A stretch of DNA of 64,000 bases from Actinomycetota bacterium. Its GTDB lineage: Bacteria > Actinomycetota > Acidimicrobiia > Acidimicrobiales > Ilumatobacteraceae. The position numbers and the translations under genes are program-made. Location of the stretch: NCBI GenBank assembly GCA_009919275.1, contig RGCG01000001.1:1-64000 (forward strand), written 5' to 3'. This document shows, one piece after another, positions 46,990 to 56,004 of the stretch (the first letter of the stretch is position 1; every line of letters begins with the position of its first letter). The notes beneath the pieces are model-generated. The model did no database searches, was not told where the DNA came from, and was given only the letters and a program-made list of their open reading frames with translations.

Positions 46990-48042
46990 ATGAAGTTGTC
47001 GATGATGATCAACTACGCGGGGGGCTTCAAGGAAGCCGCACAACGTGTCGTCGAGTTGGAAAAGGCCGGTCTCGACCAGGTGTGGATCGCCGAGGCCTAC
47101 AGCTTCGATGCGATCTCGCAGGTCGGTTATCTCGCCGCCATCACCAACCGCGTCGAAATCGGCACCGGCATCGTCAACGTGTTTTCGCGCTCCGCCGCTC
47201 TCATGGCAATGACCGGGGCAGGTTGCGACTACGTCAGCGACGGCCGCTTCATTCTCGGCCTGGGCGCCTCGGGTCCCCAGGTCGTCGAGGGTTTCCACGG
47301 CATTCCCTACGAAAAGCCGATGCAGCGGATCAAGGAGTACATCGAGGTTTGCCGAACGGTGTGGAAGCGCGAACCGCTCAACTACCAGGGACAGACCGTG
47401 CAGGCACCATTGCCTCCCGGCGTGGGCACGGGTCTTGGCAAGCCGCTCAAGTTGATCAACCACCCGAAGCGCGCCGACATTCCCGTGTGGTGGGCGAGCC
47501 TCAAGGGTCTCAGCGTCGAAGCGACGGCCGAGCTCGCCGACGGTTGGTTGCCCATCATGTTCGTTCCCGAGAAGTTCGACCGCGTGTGGGGCAAGCAACT
47601 GAAGGCAGGCCTCGCAAAGCGCAGCCCGGAACTCGGCACGCTCGATATCAGCGCAGGCGGCATTCTCGCGATTGGCGACGACAACGTCGGCGACAAGAAG
47701 TCGAAGATTCTCGACATGGTGCGCCCGAACAGTGCGCTCTACATCGGGGGTATGGGAGCGCGCGGCAAGAACTTTTACAACGACATCTGCCGTGCCTACG
47801 GATACGAGGACGAGGCAAAGCTCATTCAGGATCTCTATCTCGATGGCAAGAAGGACGAAGCGGCGGCAAACGTGCCGACGGAAATGCTGGAACTGACGAA
47901 TCTCGTCGGCCCCAAGGGTTTCATTGCCGACCGCGTCGCTGCTTACAAAGAGGCGGGCGTCACCGTTCTCAGCGTGAACCCGGTTGGCCCCGACGCCGTC
48001 CACCAAATCGAGACCTTGCGCGACATCGTCGACAGCCTCTGA
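46990..48042 (+). CDS. LLM-class F420-dependent oxidoreductase
   Basis: MKLSMMINYAGGFKEAAQRVVELEKAGLDQVWIAEAYSFDAISQVGYLAAITNRVEIGTGIVNVFSRSAALMAMTGAGCDYVSDGRFILGLGASGPQVVEGFHG. Confidence 0.92.
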   Translation: MKLSMMINYAGGFKEAAQRVVELEKAGLDQVWIAEAYSFDAISQVGYLAAITNRVEIGTGIVNVFSRSAALMAMTGAGCDYVSDGRFILGLGASGPQVVEGFHGIPYEKPMQRIKEYIEVCRTVWKREPLNYQGQTVQAPLPPGVGTGLGKPLKLINHPKRADIPVWWASLKGLSVEATAELADGWLPIMFVPEKFDRVWGKQLKAGLAKRSPELGTLDISAGGILAIGDDNVGDKKSKILDMVRPNSALYIGGMGARGKNFYNDICRAYGYEDEAKLIQDLYLDGKKDEAAANVPTEMLELTNLVGPKGFIADRVAAYKEAGVTVLSVNPVGPDAVHQIETLRDIVDSL

Positions 48043-48043
48043 A

Positions 48044-49243
48044 ATGAACCCCGGGCCCGTTCCCTTTTCCGGAATCTGCGAGACGGGTTGGGAGCCCGTG
48101 CGAGCCGCGATCGAGGCGAACTTCGCATCGACCGGCGAGCTCGGCTGCAGTGTGGCGATCTTCCATCGCGGCCGTCCGGTTGTCGACCTTGTCGCCGGAT
48201 GGACCGACCAGGAACGTTCCGTTCCCTACACGACCGACAACCTGCAGGTGGTGTTCAGTACGACGAAGGGAATCGCCGCAACCGCACTGGCGATGTGCGT
48301 GGATCGAGGTCTCGTCGACTACGCCACCCCGGTGTCGCACTATTGGCCCGAGTTTGCCGCACACGGCAAGGACAACATCACCGTGGCACAGTTGGTTTCG
48401 CACCAAGCAGGGCTCTACACGATCGACGAAAAACTTACGCTTGACGAAATTCTCGACGACGCTCGTATCGCGCGCGCGCTCGCCGACACCAAGCCCCGCT
48501 GGGAGCCGGGCACGGCGCATGGCTATCACGCACTCACGTACGGATGGCTGGTCGGCGAGATCGTGCGTCGGGTGGATGGCCGTGACATCGGTCGTTTCGT
48601 GAACGAAGAGATCGCCGGGCCGCTCGGGGTTGAGCTGCACATCGGCTTGCCCGATCGACACCACCACCGCGTGGCGCTCCTGACGCAGGAGAAGTCGAAG
48701 AGTTCGGGTGGCGGCGAGACACCCGAGGCAAAAGCGGCGCGCGAACTCATCGAGAAGATGCTCGGCCCCGACACTCCGGGTGGGCAGGCGTTGTCGCTGT
48801 CCGGAATGTGGACAGGCGAGGGGCTGTTCAACCGCCCCGAGGTGTTGCGCGCCCAGATCCCCGCGGCGGGTGGGGCCACCAACGCACGGTCGCTCGCCAC
48901 GATGTACGCGGCTCTGCAACAGCCGGTGAACGGAGTGAGGTTGTTGTCGCCCGAAACGTTCGCCGCAGCAACGGCGGTTCAAACGCCCCTCAACGAACCC
49001 GACAAGTGCCTCATCGTGCCCACGTCGTTCGCCATGGGATACATGACGCACAGCATGTTCACGCAGTACGCGGGCCCGGGCAGCTTCGGACATCCGGGTT
49101 TTGGTGGCTCGGTCGCGTTTCTCAATCCGGAACGAGAGCTCGCATTCGGCTACGCGATGAACGCGTTGGCGGCAAACCTCGCGGGCGACACGCGCGCGCA
49201 GGCGGTCATCGACTCTGCTGTTCGCTGCGCAGACGCCGCCTGA
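48044..49243 (+). CDS. serine hydrolase, beta-lactamase/class C (EstB-like) family
   Basis: VVFSTTKGIAATALAM (SxxK), HALTYGWLVGEIVRR (Yx motif), FGHPGFGGSVAFLNPE. Confidence 0.9.
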   Translation: MNPGPVPFSGICETGWEPVRAAIEANFASTGELGCSVAIFHRGRPVVDLVAGWTDQERSVPYTTDNLQVVFSTTKGIAATALAMCVDRGLVDYATPVSHYWPEFAAHGKDNITVAQLVSHQAGLYTIDEKLTLDEILDDARIARALADTKPRWEPGTAHGYHALTYGWLVGEIVRRVDGRDIGRFVNEEIAGPLGVELHIGLPDRHHHRVALLTQEKSKSSGGGETPEAKAARELIEKMLGPDTPGGQALSLSGMWTGEGLFNRPEVLRAQIPAAGGATNARSLATMYAALQQPVNGVRLLSPETFAAATAVQTPLNEPDKCLIVPTSFAMGYMTHSMFTQYAGPGSFGHPGFGGSVAFLNPERELAFGYAMNALAANLAGDTRAQAVIDSAVRCADAA

Positions 49244-50438
49244 TCGGCGCCGTCAACACGAGATAGAGACTCCCCGCGGTCGCGGCGGCCAGTGCGAACA
49301 CCGCAATCGTGGATCGCACACCGATGGCATCGGACACCACTCCCGAAATCGCGCTCGTGATCGACAGTGTGAGAGTCACGAGTGCAAAGTCGCCGGCGAG
49401 AACCCGTCCGCGGACCTCGTCGGGCGCGCGCATCTGCAGGCCGTAGGAACTGAGCACCCATTGCGCGCCCCCACCGAAGTGGGCGAGCGCGACAAAGATC
49501 GCGGCGACGGCGATGTGAGGGCTGATCGATGCACCGAGATAGAACCCCGAGAACAAAACGCCCGCGACGCCGCACACGAGGAGAAGGCGTTCGAGGTTGC
49601 CCTTCACGAGACGGGCTGCAAGGAGCGGCCCGAGCCCCGATCCGACTCCTCGCGCGCCGATGAGCAGTCCACGCCCCGAATCTCCCGTCTTGAAGGCTTC
49701 GGAGGCGAGGACGGCAAGCTGGCTGACGATTCCCGCGCCGATTGCGAAGGTCATTTTCGATGCGACCAGCGCGAGAATCACGCTGTCGCGCCGGGCGAGC
49801 TGGATCGCTTCGCGCATGTCGGCGACGGGACGAACCTTGCGCCCGGCGGTCGTCGTGTCGCGCTGTTGCATCGGAGTGCCGATGGCTCCGAACAGCAGTC
49901 CCGCAACCACGAAGCTCACGGCGTCGGCAATGAACGAAGCCGAGCGTCCGAACGCCTGCGCAAACAGACCACCGAGTCCGGCACCGACTGCGAGCATGAC
50001 ACCCCACGTGGCGCCGAGGAGCGAGTTTGCCTTCCGCAACTCGTCGTCGTTTCGGGCGAGGTTGGGGATCGCGGCGCTGCTTGCGGGTCCGATGAACGCT
50101 GCGAGAGCCGAAATGAGCGACTGGGACACGAGGGCGATCCAGATGCGCCCACCGGACGAACCGAGGAGACCCAACGCGCACACGGCCTGGGCGAACGAGA
50201 CGGCGACGAGAAGTTTGCGGCGGTCGTATCTGTCTGCTGCCGGTCCGGCGATGGGTGAAGCGAGAAACGAAGGCAGGGAGAACGCCACGTAGACGAGAGA
50301 GACGAGAAACTTGGAATCAGTTGCGTCGTCAACAAGGCCTGCAAGGGCGACGAAGGTGAACCAGTCGCCGAGGTACGACACGACCTGGGCGAAGAAAAGC
50401 AGTCGGATGTCGCGGTTGTCGCGCAGGAGTTTCAGCAC
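49206..50438 (-). CDS. MFS transporter
   Basis: LRDNRDIRLLFFAQVVSYLGDWFTFVALAGLV, multiple TM segments, AGPAADRYDRRKLL. Confidence 0.9.
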   Translation of the reverse strand: MLKLLRDNRDIRLLFFAQVVSYLGDWFTFVALAGLVDDATDSKFLVSLVYVAFSLPSFLASPIAGPAADRYDRRKLLVAVSFAQAVCALGLLGSSGGRIWIALVSQSLISALAAFIGPASSAAIPNLARNDDELRKANSLLGATWGVMLAVGAGLGGLFAQAFGRSASFIADAVSFVVAGLLFGAIGTPMQQRDTTTAGRKVRPVADMREAIQLARRDSVILALVASKMTFAIGAGIVSQLAVLASEAFKTGDSGRGLLIGARGVGSGLGPLLAARLVKGNLERLLLVCGVAGVLFSGFYLGASISPHIAVAAIFVALAHFGGGAQWVLSSYGLQMRAPDEVRGRVLAGDFALVTLTLSITSAISGVVSDAIGVRSTIAVFALAAATAGSLYLVLTAPIRRRLRSEQQSR

Positions 50439-51400
50439 TACAGGTATTTCTGCGAGCCGCGCAGTACCCGCTCGGCCTCGGCAACGATGTCGCGCACGAT
50501 CTGAGCAGCGGGGATCAACGACGTGATCGCGCCGACGCCCTGGCCACAGGGCATGAACTCTCGGTTGGTGTCGACAACCGTGTCACTCGGCGCGCCGAGA
50601 TGATTGGCGCCTTCCTTCATCGCATGGATGGCCTGGTCGGGGAACTTGCGTAGCTCGTCGGGATGCTGTTCGTAGTAGCTGGTCCAATCGTTGCGCACGA
50701 CGCGGCACGTTTTTCCGGTGAAGCCGCGGGAGACGACGGTTCCGTCTTCGGGCGTGGCGACGAGCGTCTCTTTGTATCCGCGCACCGCGCGCGCCTCGGG
50801 CGTGGCGATGAAGCGCGTGCCAACCCAAACGCCATCTGCGCCCAGTGCGAGCGAGGCGGCGAGTCCGCGCCCGTCGAACAAGCCCCCTGCGGCAACCACC
50901 GGAATCTTGTCGCCGACTGCGTCGACGACCTGCGGGACGAGAGCCATCGTGGCAACGGTTCCCGTGTGGCCTCCGCCTTCGGTGCCCTGTGCGACCACGA
51001 AGTCGCAGCCACTCGCCAGCGCAGCTTCGGCGTGGCGCACCTTTCCGCACATCGATCCGACGAGAACATTGTGTTTGTGGAGGTAGTCGATTGCGTCGCG
51101 GGGTACTCCAAGGCCTGCGACGAAGATGCGCGCCCCTCCCTCGACGACAGCTTTCACGCCTTCCTCGATCTGCGTGGGAAGCGCCGCCAAGAGGTCGACA
51201 CCGAACGGCTTTTTCGTGATGGTTTTGACTCGGTTGATTTCGTCGACGAGCTCATCGGTTTTCATGGTCGACGCACCGAAGGTTCCGATTCCACCGGCTT
51301 CGGACACGGCGCCGACGAGGTCGCTGTATGACACGCCCCCCATGCCGGCGAGCATGACGGGGTGCTCGATGTCGAACAGTTCGGTGATTCGCGTGCGCAT
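50438..51400 (-). CDS. nitronate monooxygenase family protein
   Basis: DIEHPVMLAGMGGVSYSDLVGAVSEAGGIGTFGAS, VVAQGTEGGGHTGTVATMALVPQVVDAVGDKIPVVAAGGLFDGRGLAASLALGADGVWVGTRFIAT. Confidence 0.92.
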   Translation of the reverse strand: MRTRITELFDIEHPVMLAGMGGVSYSDLVGAVSEAGGIGTFGASTMKTDELVDEINRVKTITKKPFGVDLLAALPTQIEEGVKAVVEGGARIFVAGLGVPRDAIDYLHKHNVLVGSMCGKVRHAEAALASGCDFVVAQGTEGGGHTGTVATMALVPQVVDAVGDKIPVVAAGGLFDGRGLAASLALGADGVWVGTRFIATPEARAVRGYKETLVATPEDGTVVSRGFTGKTCRVVRNDWTSYYEQHPDELRKFPDQAIHAMKEGANHLGAPSDTVVDTNREFMPCGQGVGAITSLIPAAQIVRDIVAEAERVLRGSQKYL

Positions 51401-51414
51401 GGCGCCAACTTATC

Positions 51415-52416
51415 TCAGTAGGCGCCGTCGCGATTGAGGAACCTGCGGTGCCATCGCCGGGGCGTGAACACCACCGCGCGCGGCTCATCTTCGAACATCC
51501 AGCGGGCGAAGTTGGTGCGCGTCCAGTTGTTCGTGGCCGCGACGCGAATGGCACCGCGGGTAACGACCGACGACCGCAGCAACTTTCCGAGTGCGATGCT
51601 CATGCGATGGTCGGCAAAGAGGTGCCGGCGCACGGTTGTCTCGTAGTTTGCGGCCACGTCTCCAAGCAGGTCGGCCCATTCCTTCTTCATGTCCTGCACT
51701 CGGCGTTTGCCATCACGCAAAATTCCGAAGCCGATGTTCACCCGTCCGTCGGCCAGCGGGAACGACCAGGCGTAACCGGGCAGCAGGTCGGGTTCGAACC
51801 AGACGTAGAGGCGGTGCGCGGCGGGACCCGTGACGTTGTCGGCGTATTGACGGAACGCATGCCATTCACCGAGATAACCCGAATCGCCCAAACCCATTGC
51901 CTTGCGCACCGGCGACCACATTCCGTCGGCCGCGATGACGTGTCGCGCCGTCAACGCCCCGCCGTCCGCGAAGTGAACGGTCGCCGTCCGCGAGCCCGCG
52001 GTGAAGTTGAGATCGATGCGCGAGAACTCCATGCGTTCGCGCACGTCGGCGCCGGCGGCACGGGCGTGCTTCACGAGTTCGTTGTCGAGTTGCAGTCGCG
52101 CCGCGACTGCGGCGTACTGGCCTCTCCCGTGTGGAAGCGGAAGTTCGACTTCGCGCCCCGACGGTGAGCGCAGCCACGCGGAGTCGACGTTCTGCCACGA
52201 CGCAACGACCCCCGGATCGAAGTCGATCTTCTCGAGCATCCGCAGAGCGAGCGTGGTGAGGCCGTCACCGCAGCATTTGTCGCGCGGGAAGTCGGCCTTG
52301 TCGACCACGACGACACTGCGGCCCGAACGCGCGAGGAGCGTTGCCGCAGCGGTGCCCGCGGGACCCGCGCCGACGATCAGGACGTCGACGGGGGCGATGT
52401 CGCTGTGAGTAGACAC
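51415..52416 (-). CDS. geranylgeranyl reductase family FAD-dependent oxidoreductase, apparently internally deleted
   Basis: VDVLIVGAGPAGTAAATLLARSGRSVVVVDKADFPRDKCCGDGLT, RHVIAADGMWSPVRKAMG, YAWSFPLADGRVNIGFG; C-terminal NWTRTNFARWMFEDEPRAVVFTPRRWHR; no GDAA-type FAD motif between. Confidence 0.82.
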   Translation of the reverse strand: MSTHSDIAPVDVLIVGAGPAGTAAATLLARSGRSVVVVDKADFPRDKCCGDGLTTLALRMLEKIDFDPGVVASWQNVDSAWLRSPSGREVELPLPHGRGQYAAVAARLQLDNELVKHARAAGADVRERMEFSRIDLNFTAGSRTATVHFADGGALTARHVIAADGMWSPVRKAMGLGDSGYLGEWHAFRQYADNVTGPAAHRLYVWFEPDLLPGYAWSFPLADGRVNIGFGILRDGKRRVQDMKKEWADLLGDVAANYETTVRRHLFADHRMSIALGKLLRSSVVTRGAIRVAATNNWTRTNFARWMFEDEPRAVVFTPRRWHRRFLNRDGAY

Positions 52417-52489
52417 GGCTCGAGGCTAGGAGCCGCCACACGCGGTCGTATGATCGGCGGAGCAAAACGGAATCATTTCGGGGGAGTCG

Positions 52490-53410
52490 ATGTCAAAGCT
52501 GTGCGAAGGTCGTGTGGTCATTGTCACGGGGGCCGGTCGAGGCATCGGTCGCGAACATTCACTCAGCCTCGCGCGCCACGGAGCGTTCGTCGTGGTGAAC
52601 GACCTCGGGGGAAACGTCGACGGAACGGGAGGCGATACCTCCCCCGCGCAGCAGGTGGTGAACGAAATCGAAGCGCTCGGCGGCCGCGCCGTTGCCAACG
52701 GTGACGATATTTCTTCCTGGGACGGTGCTCAACGACTCGTGCGCACCGCGATCGACGTTTTTGGCGATCTGCACGGCGTGGTCAGCAACGCCGGCATTCT
52801 GCGCGATCGCACGCTCGTCAACATGACCGAGGCCGAGTGGGATGCCGTCATCAAGGTCCACTTGAAGGGCACCTTTGCTCCGGCGCACTTCGCCGCCGAG
52901 TACTGGCGCGATCAGCACAAGGCGGGAAAGCCCGTCGACGGTCGCATCATCAACACCACCTCCGTGTCGGGCATCTACGGCAACCCGGGGCAAACCAACT
53001 ACGGAGCGGCGAAAGCCGGCATCGCCGCGTTCACCGTCATCGCGGCGCTGGAACTCGCGCGCTACGACGTCACCGTCAACGCAGTCGCCCCGGTCGCACT
53101 CACACGCATGACCGAAGGTCTCGGTCCTGCACCGGAAACCGACGAAGAGCGAGAGATGCGCTCACCCAAATGGATCGCACCCATCGTCACCTGGCTCGCG
53201 TCTGCCGAGTCAAAGGGCGTCACCGGACGCGTGTTCGAAGCGAGTGGTCAGACCCTGGCAATCGCCGAAGGTTGGCACCGCGGACCGCGCCGTGATCCAA
53301 TCGCCGATCCGACACAACTCGGACCGGCCGTCGCCGAACTCTTGGCCGCCGCACGGCCGAATGCCGGAATGAACGGCGAAGACGGCACCTGGCCGCAGTC
53401 GCCGCGCTGA
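52490..53410 (+). CDS. SDR family dehydrogenase (MFE-2-like 3-hydroxyacyl-CoA dehydrogenase)
   Basis: VVIVTGAGRGIGREHSLSLARHGAFVVVNDLGGNVDGTGGD, VSNAGILRDRTLVNM, NYGAAKAGIAAFT. Confidence 0.9.
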   Translation: MSKLCEGRVVIVTGAGRGIGREHSLSLARHGAFVVVNDLGGNVDGTGGDTSPAQQVVNEIEALGGRAVANGDDISSWDGAQRLVRTAIDVFGDLHGVVSNAGILRDRTLVNMTEAEWDAVIKVHLKGTFAPAHFAAEYWRDQHKAGKPVDGRIINTTSVSGIYGNPGQTNYGAAKAGIAAFTVIAALELARYDVTVNAVAPVALTRMTEGLGPAPETDEEREMRSPKWIAPIVTWLASAESKGVTGRVFEASGQTLAIAEGWHRGPRRDPIADPTQLGPAVAELLAAARPNAGMNGEDGTWPQSPR

Positions 53411-53438
53411 CATCGCTCATAAACAACAGGGGGACAAC

Positions 53439-54281
53439 ATGCCGATCAATCCGGATGCAGTCGGGTCACAGGGCGACCCGTTCATCTCCACATGGGACAG
53501 CAAGGACTGCCTTCTCTATGCAGTCGGCATCGGTGCGGGAGCGTCCGACCTGCCGTTCAGCACCGAGAACAGCCGCGATGCCGCGGGCAACATCATTCCC
53601 CAGCAGGTGTATCCCACTTTTCCCGTCATCCTGACGCGCGATCCGGGATCGCCGATGCGGAACATCGGCACTTTCAACCCGGCGATGCTCGTGCACGGCC
53701 AACAAGCCGTCACCCTTCACAAGCCCGTTCCCGTCGAGGGCTCGGCGCGCATCGTCACGCGCATCACCGGCATCTACGACAAGGGGAAGGGTGCCGTCGT
53801 TGCATCGGAACAGGTGGCGGTCGACGCGAGTGACGGCTCGCCCATGTTCACGCTCAACTCCTCGGCGTTCATCCGCGGTGAAGGCGGTTGGGGAGGTGAT
53901 CGCGGACCGGGCGGCGACAAGAACGTGCCACCCGCTCGCAAACCCGATCACTCGGTGACCTACCAAACCGCACCCGACCAGGCCTACGTCTATCGGCTGT
54001 CGGGAGACCGCAACCCACTGCACTCCGACCCGACGTTCGCCGCGATGGGTGGCTTCGACCGACCCATCCTGCACGGACTCTGCACCTACGGGTTCACCGG
54101 TCGTGCGTTGCTCTCCGCGCTGTGCGGCAACGATGCATCGCGCTTCTCCCACATCGAGGGTCGCATTGCCGGCGAAGCATTGACGATCGCCATTTGGGAC
54201 ACCGCGCCGGGTGAGGCGGTGTTCACCACGTCGGTCGGCAATCGCGTCGTCCTCGACCAGGGCCTCGTCCGCTACGACTGA
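53439..54281 (+). CDS. MaoC-family dehydratase (2-enoyl-CoA hydratase 2-like)
   Basis: YRLSGDRNPLHSDPTFAAMGGFDRPILHGLCTYGFTGRAL hydratase-2 motif; two hot-dog halves. Confidence 0.92.
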   Translation: MPINPDAVGSQGDPFISTWDSKDCLLYAVGIGAGASDLPFSTENSRDAAGNIIPQQVYPTFPVILTRDPGSPMRNIGTFNPAMLVHGQQAVTLHKPVPVEGSARIVTRITGIYDKGKGAVVASEQVAVDASDGSPMFTLNSSAFIRGEGGWGGDRGPGGDKNVPPARKPDHSVTYQTAPDQAYVYRLSGDRNPLHSDPTFAAMGGFDRPILHGLCTYGFTGRALLSALCGNDASRFSHIEGRIAGEALTIAIWDTAPGEAVFTTSVGNRVVLDQGLVRYD

Positions 54282-54284
54282 TTC

Positions 54285-54944
54285 TCAAAAGAGCGTCAGC
54301 TCGTCGGGCTTGCGCCCGCGAAGTGCGTCATAGTCGACCTCGACGCAAGACAAACCTCGAGTCATGGCGAGGGTCTTTGCCTGCGGCTTGATGACCTGCG
54401 CGACGAAGATTCCGCGTACCTCGCCGAGTGACGAATCTTTCGACAGGTATTCGAGATAGCGGGACAGTTGTTCGACGCCGTCGATTTCGCCCCGTCGCTT
54501 CACCTCGATTGCGACGGTGTGTCCGTCGCGGTCGCGGCACAGAAGGTCGACCGGGCCAATGGCGGTCTGATGTTCACGACGAATGAGGGTGAGACCTTCC
54601 TCGATCGCGTCGGGAAGTGCGGCGAGAAGTTCCTGGAGGTGGGCCTCGACACCGTCCTTGCTGAGGCCCGGGTCATCTCCGAGCTCGTGCACGGTGTCGA
54701 GGAAGACCTCGTGGAGCGAAATGGTCAGTGTTTCGCCCTTCGAATTGGAGACGATCCATTCGGAGTCGCGCTCGGTGATGACGTTCGGGGCATTCATCCA
54801 GTTGAGGGGTTTGTAAGCACCGCCGTCGGCGTGAACCGCGACACAGCCGTCGGCTTTGACCATGATCAGTCGCGTTGCTTCGTCGAGGCGCGACTCGAGA
54901 CGGCCCTCATATTTCACACTGCAACGAGCAACGACGAGACGCAT
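54285..54944 (-). CDS. nucS: endonuclease NucS (mismatch-specific)
   Basis: [90 protein letters not shown] (D-ExK), C-terminal DELTLF. Confidence 0.94.
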   Translation of the reverse strand: MRLVVARCSVKYEGRLESRLDEATRLIMVKADGCVAVHADGGAYKPLNWMNAPNVITERDSEWIVSNSKGETLTISLHEVFLDTVHELGDDPGLSKDGVEAHLQELLAALPDAIEEGLTLIRREHQTAIGPVDLLCRDRDGHTVAIEVKRRGEIDGVEQLSRYLEYLSKDSSLGEVRGIFVAQVIKPQAKTLAMTRGLSCVEVDYDALRGRKPDELTLF

Positions 54945-54982
54945 CGCCAATTTCGTAGCAGACAATTAGATTTGGCAGCGAA

Positions 54983-55981
54983 ATGGACCCCTCCCGCGAT
55001 CTGCGAACAAAGCAGTACCTCATGCTCGCCGTCATCGTTGCGGTGGGAGGGGCGTGGCTGGCGATCGGGGCAACGTCGAACGATGACCCGACAGCGGTGT
55101 CCGCGACGACCGCGCCAATCGTGACCGTCGCGGCAGGTGATGCGCCCGCCACGGCGACAACGATCGTCGCCGGTCCGGGTGTCACGAACGCTGCGGTCAC
55201 CCCGACATCCGAGGTCGGCGACCTCGTTGGCGAAGAAGACGTCCCCGAGGACTGCACAATTGCGCCGAGAACTCTGCGCACGGGCGACACCGGAGCCTCG
55301 GTGTTGTGTCTGCAAAAGGCCCTGATCCGTGAAAGCCGCCTGGTTGGTGCCGCCTCGGGAACCTTCGACGGTCCCACCCGTACGGCGGTCATCGCCTTGC
55401 AGACCGAGAAGTCACTCTTTGTCGATGGTGAAGTGGGCCGTGAGTCGGCGCTGGCACTCGGCATTTGGCCCGAGGAAAAGTTGAACGTGGTACGAACACC
55501 GCCGCCCGCGCCCGGTGCCAAAGATTCGATGGGCTTTCCGCTCTCGTCCGTCGCGTCCGCCGGTGACGATGCTCCGCCACTACCGCCCAACTCGGGTGAG
55601 GGGCGCCGTCTCGTCTACGACAGGTCGGGTCAACGGGTCTGGGCCGTCGACAAGGACGGCACCATCATTCGCTCGTGGCTCGTGTCGGGAAGCCAGTACA
55701 ACAACGAATTGCCGGGTACGCACAAGGTGTACAGCAAGTCGGAAGTGACGACTGCATGGAACGGCAAGGCGTTTCTCAAGTTGATGGTCCGCTGGATGAG
55801 AACCGAAATTGGTGCGATCGGCTTCCACCAGATTCCCGTTCGCCGAAGCGATGGCTCGGTGTACCAAACGGAAGAAGAACTCGGCACGCGATTGTCGGGC
55901 GGTTGTCAGCGCCAGGCAAAAGAAGACGCAGAGTTTCTCTGGACGTTCGCGAAGATCGGAACCCCGGTCATCGTCATCTGA
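54983..55981 (+). CDS. L,D-transpeptidase (YkuD) with peptidoglycan-binding domain
   Basis: LRTGDTGASVLCLQKALI...GTFDGPTRTAVIALQTEKSLFVDGEVG; IGFHQIPV...GTRLSGGCQRQ catalytic H/C motif; N-terminal TM. Confidence 0.88.
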   Translation: MDPSRDLRTKQYLMLAVIVAVGGAWLAIGATSNDDPTAVSATTAPIVTVAAGDAPATATTIVAGPGVTNAAVTPTSEVGDLVGEEDVPEDCTIAPRTLRTGDTGASVLCLQKALIRESRLVGAASGTFDGPTRTAVIALQTEKSLFVDGEVGRESALALGIWPEEKLNVVRTPPPAPGAKDSMGFPLSSVASAGDDAPPLPPNSGEGRRLVYDRSGQRVWAVDKDGTIIRSWLVSGSQYNNELPGTHKVYSKSEVTTAWNGKAFLKLMVRWMRTEIGAIGFHQIPVRRSDGSVYQTEEELGTRLSGGCQRQAKEDAEFLWTFAKIGTPVIVI

Positions 55982-56004
55982 TGAGTGAAGCCGCGCGCGT
56001 TGAA

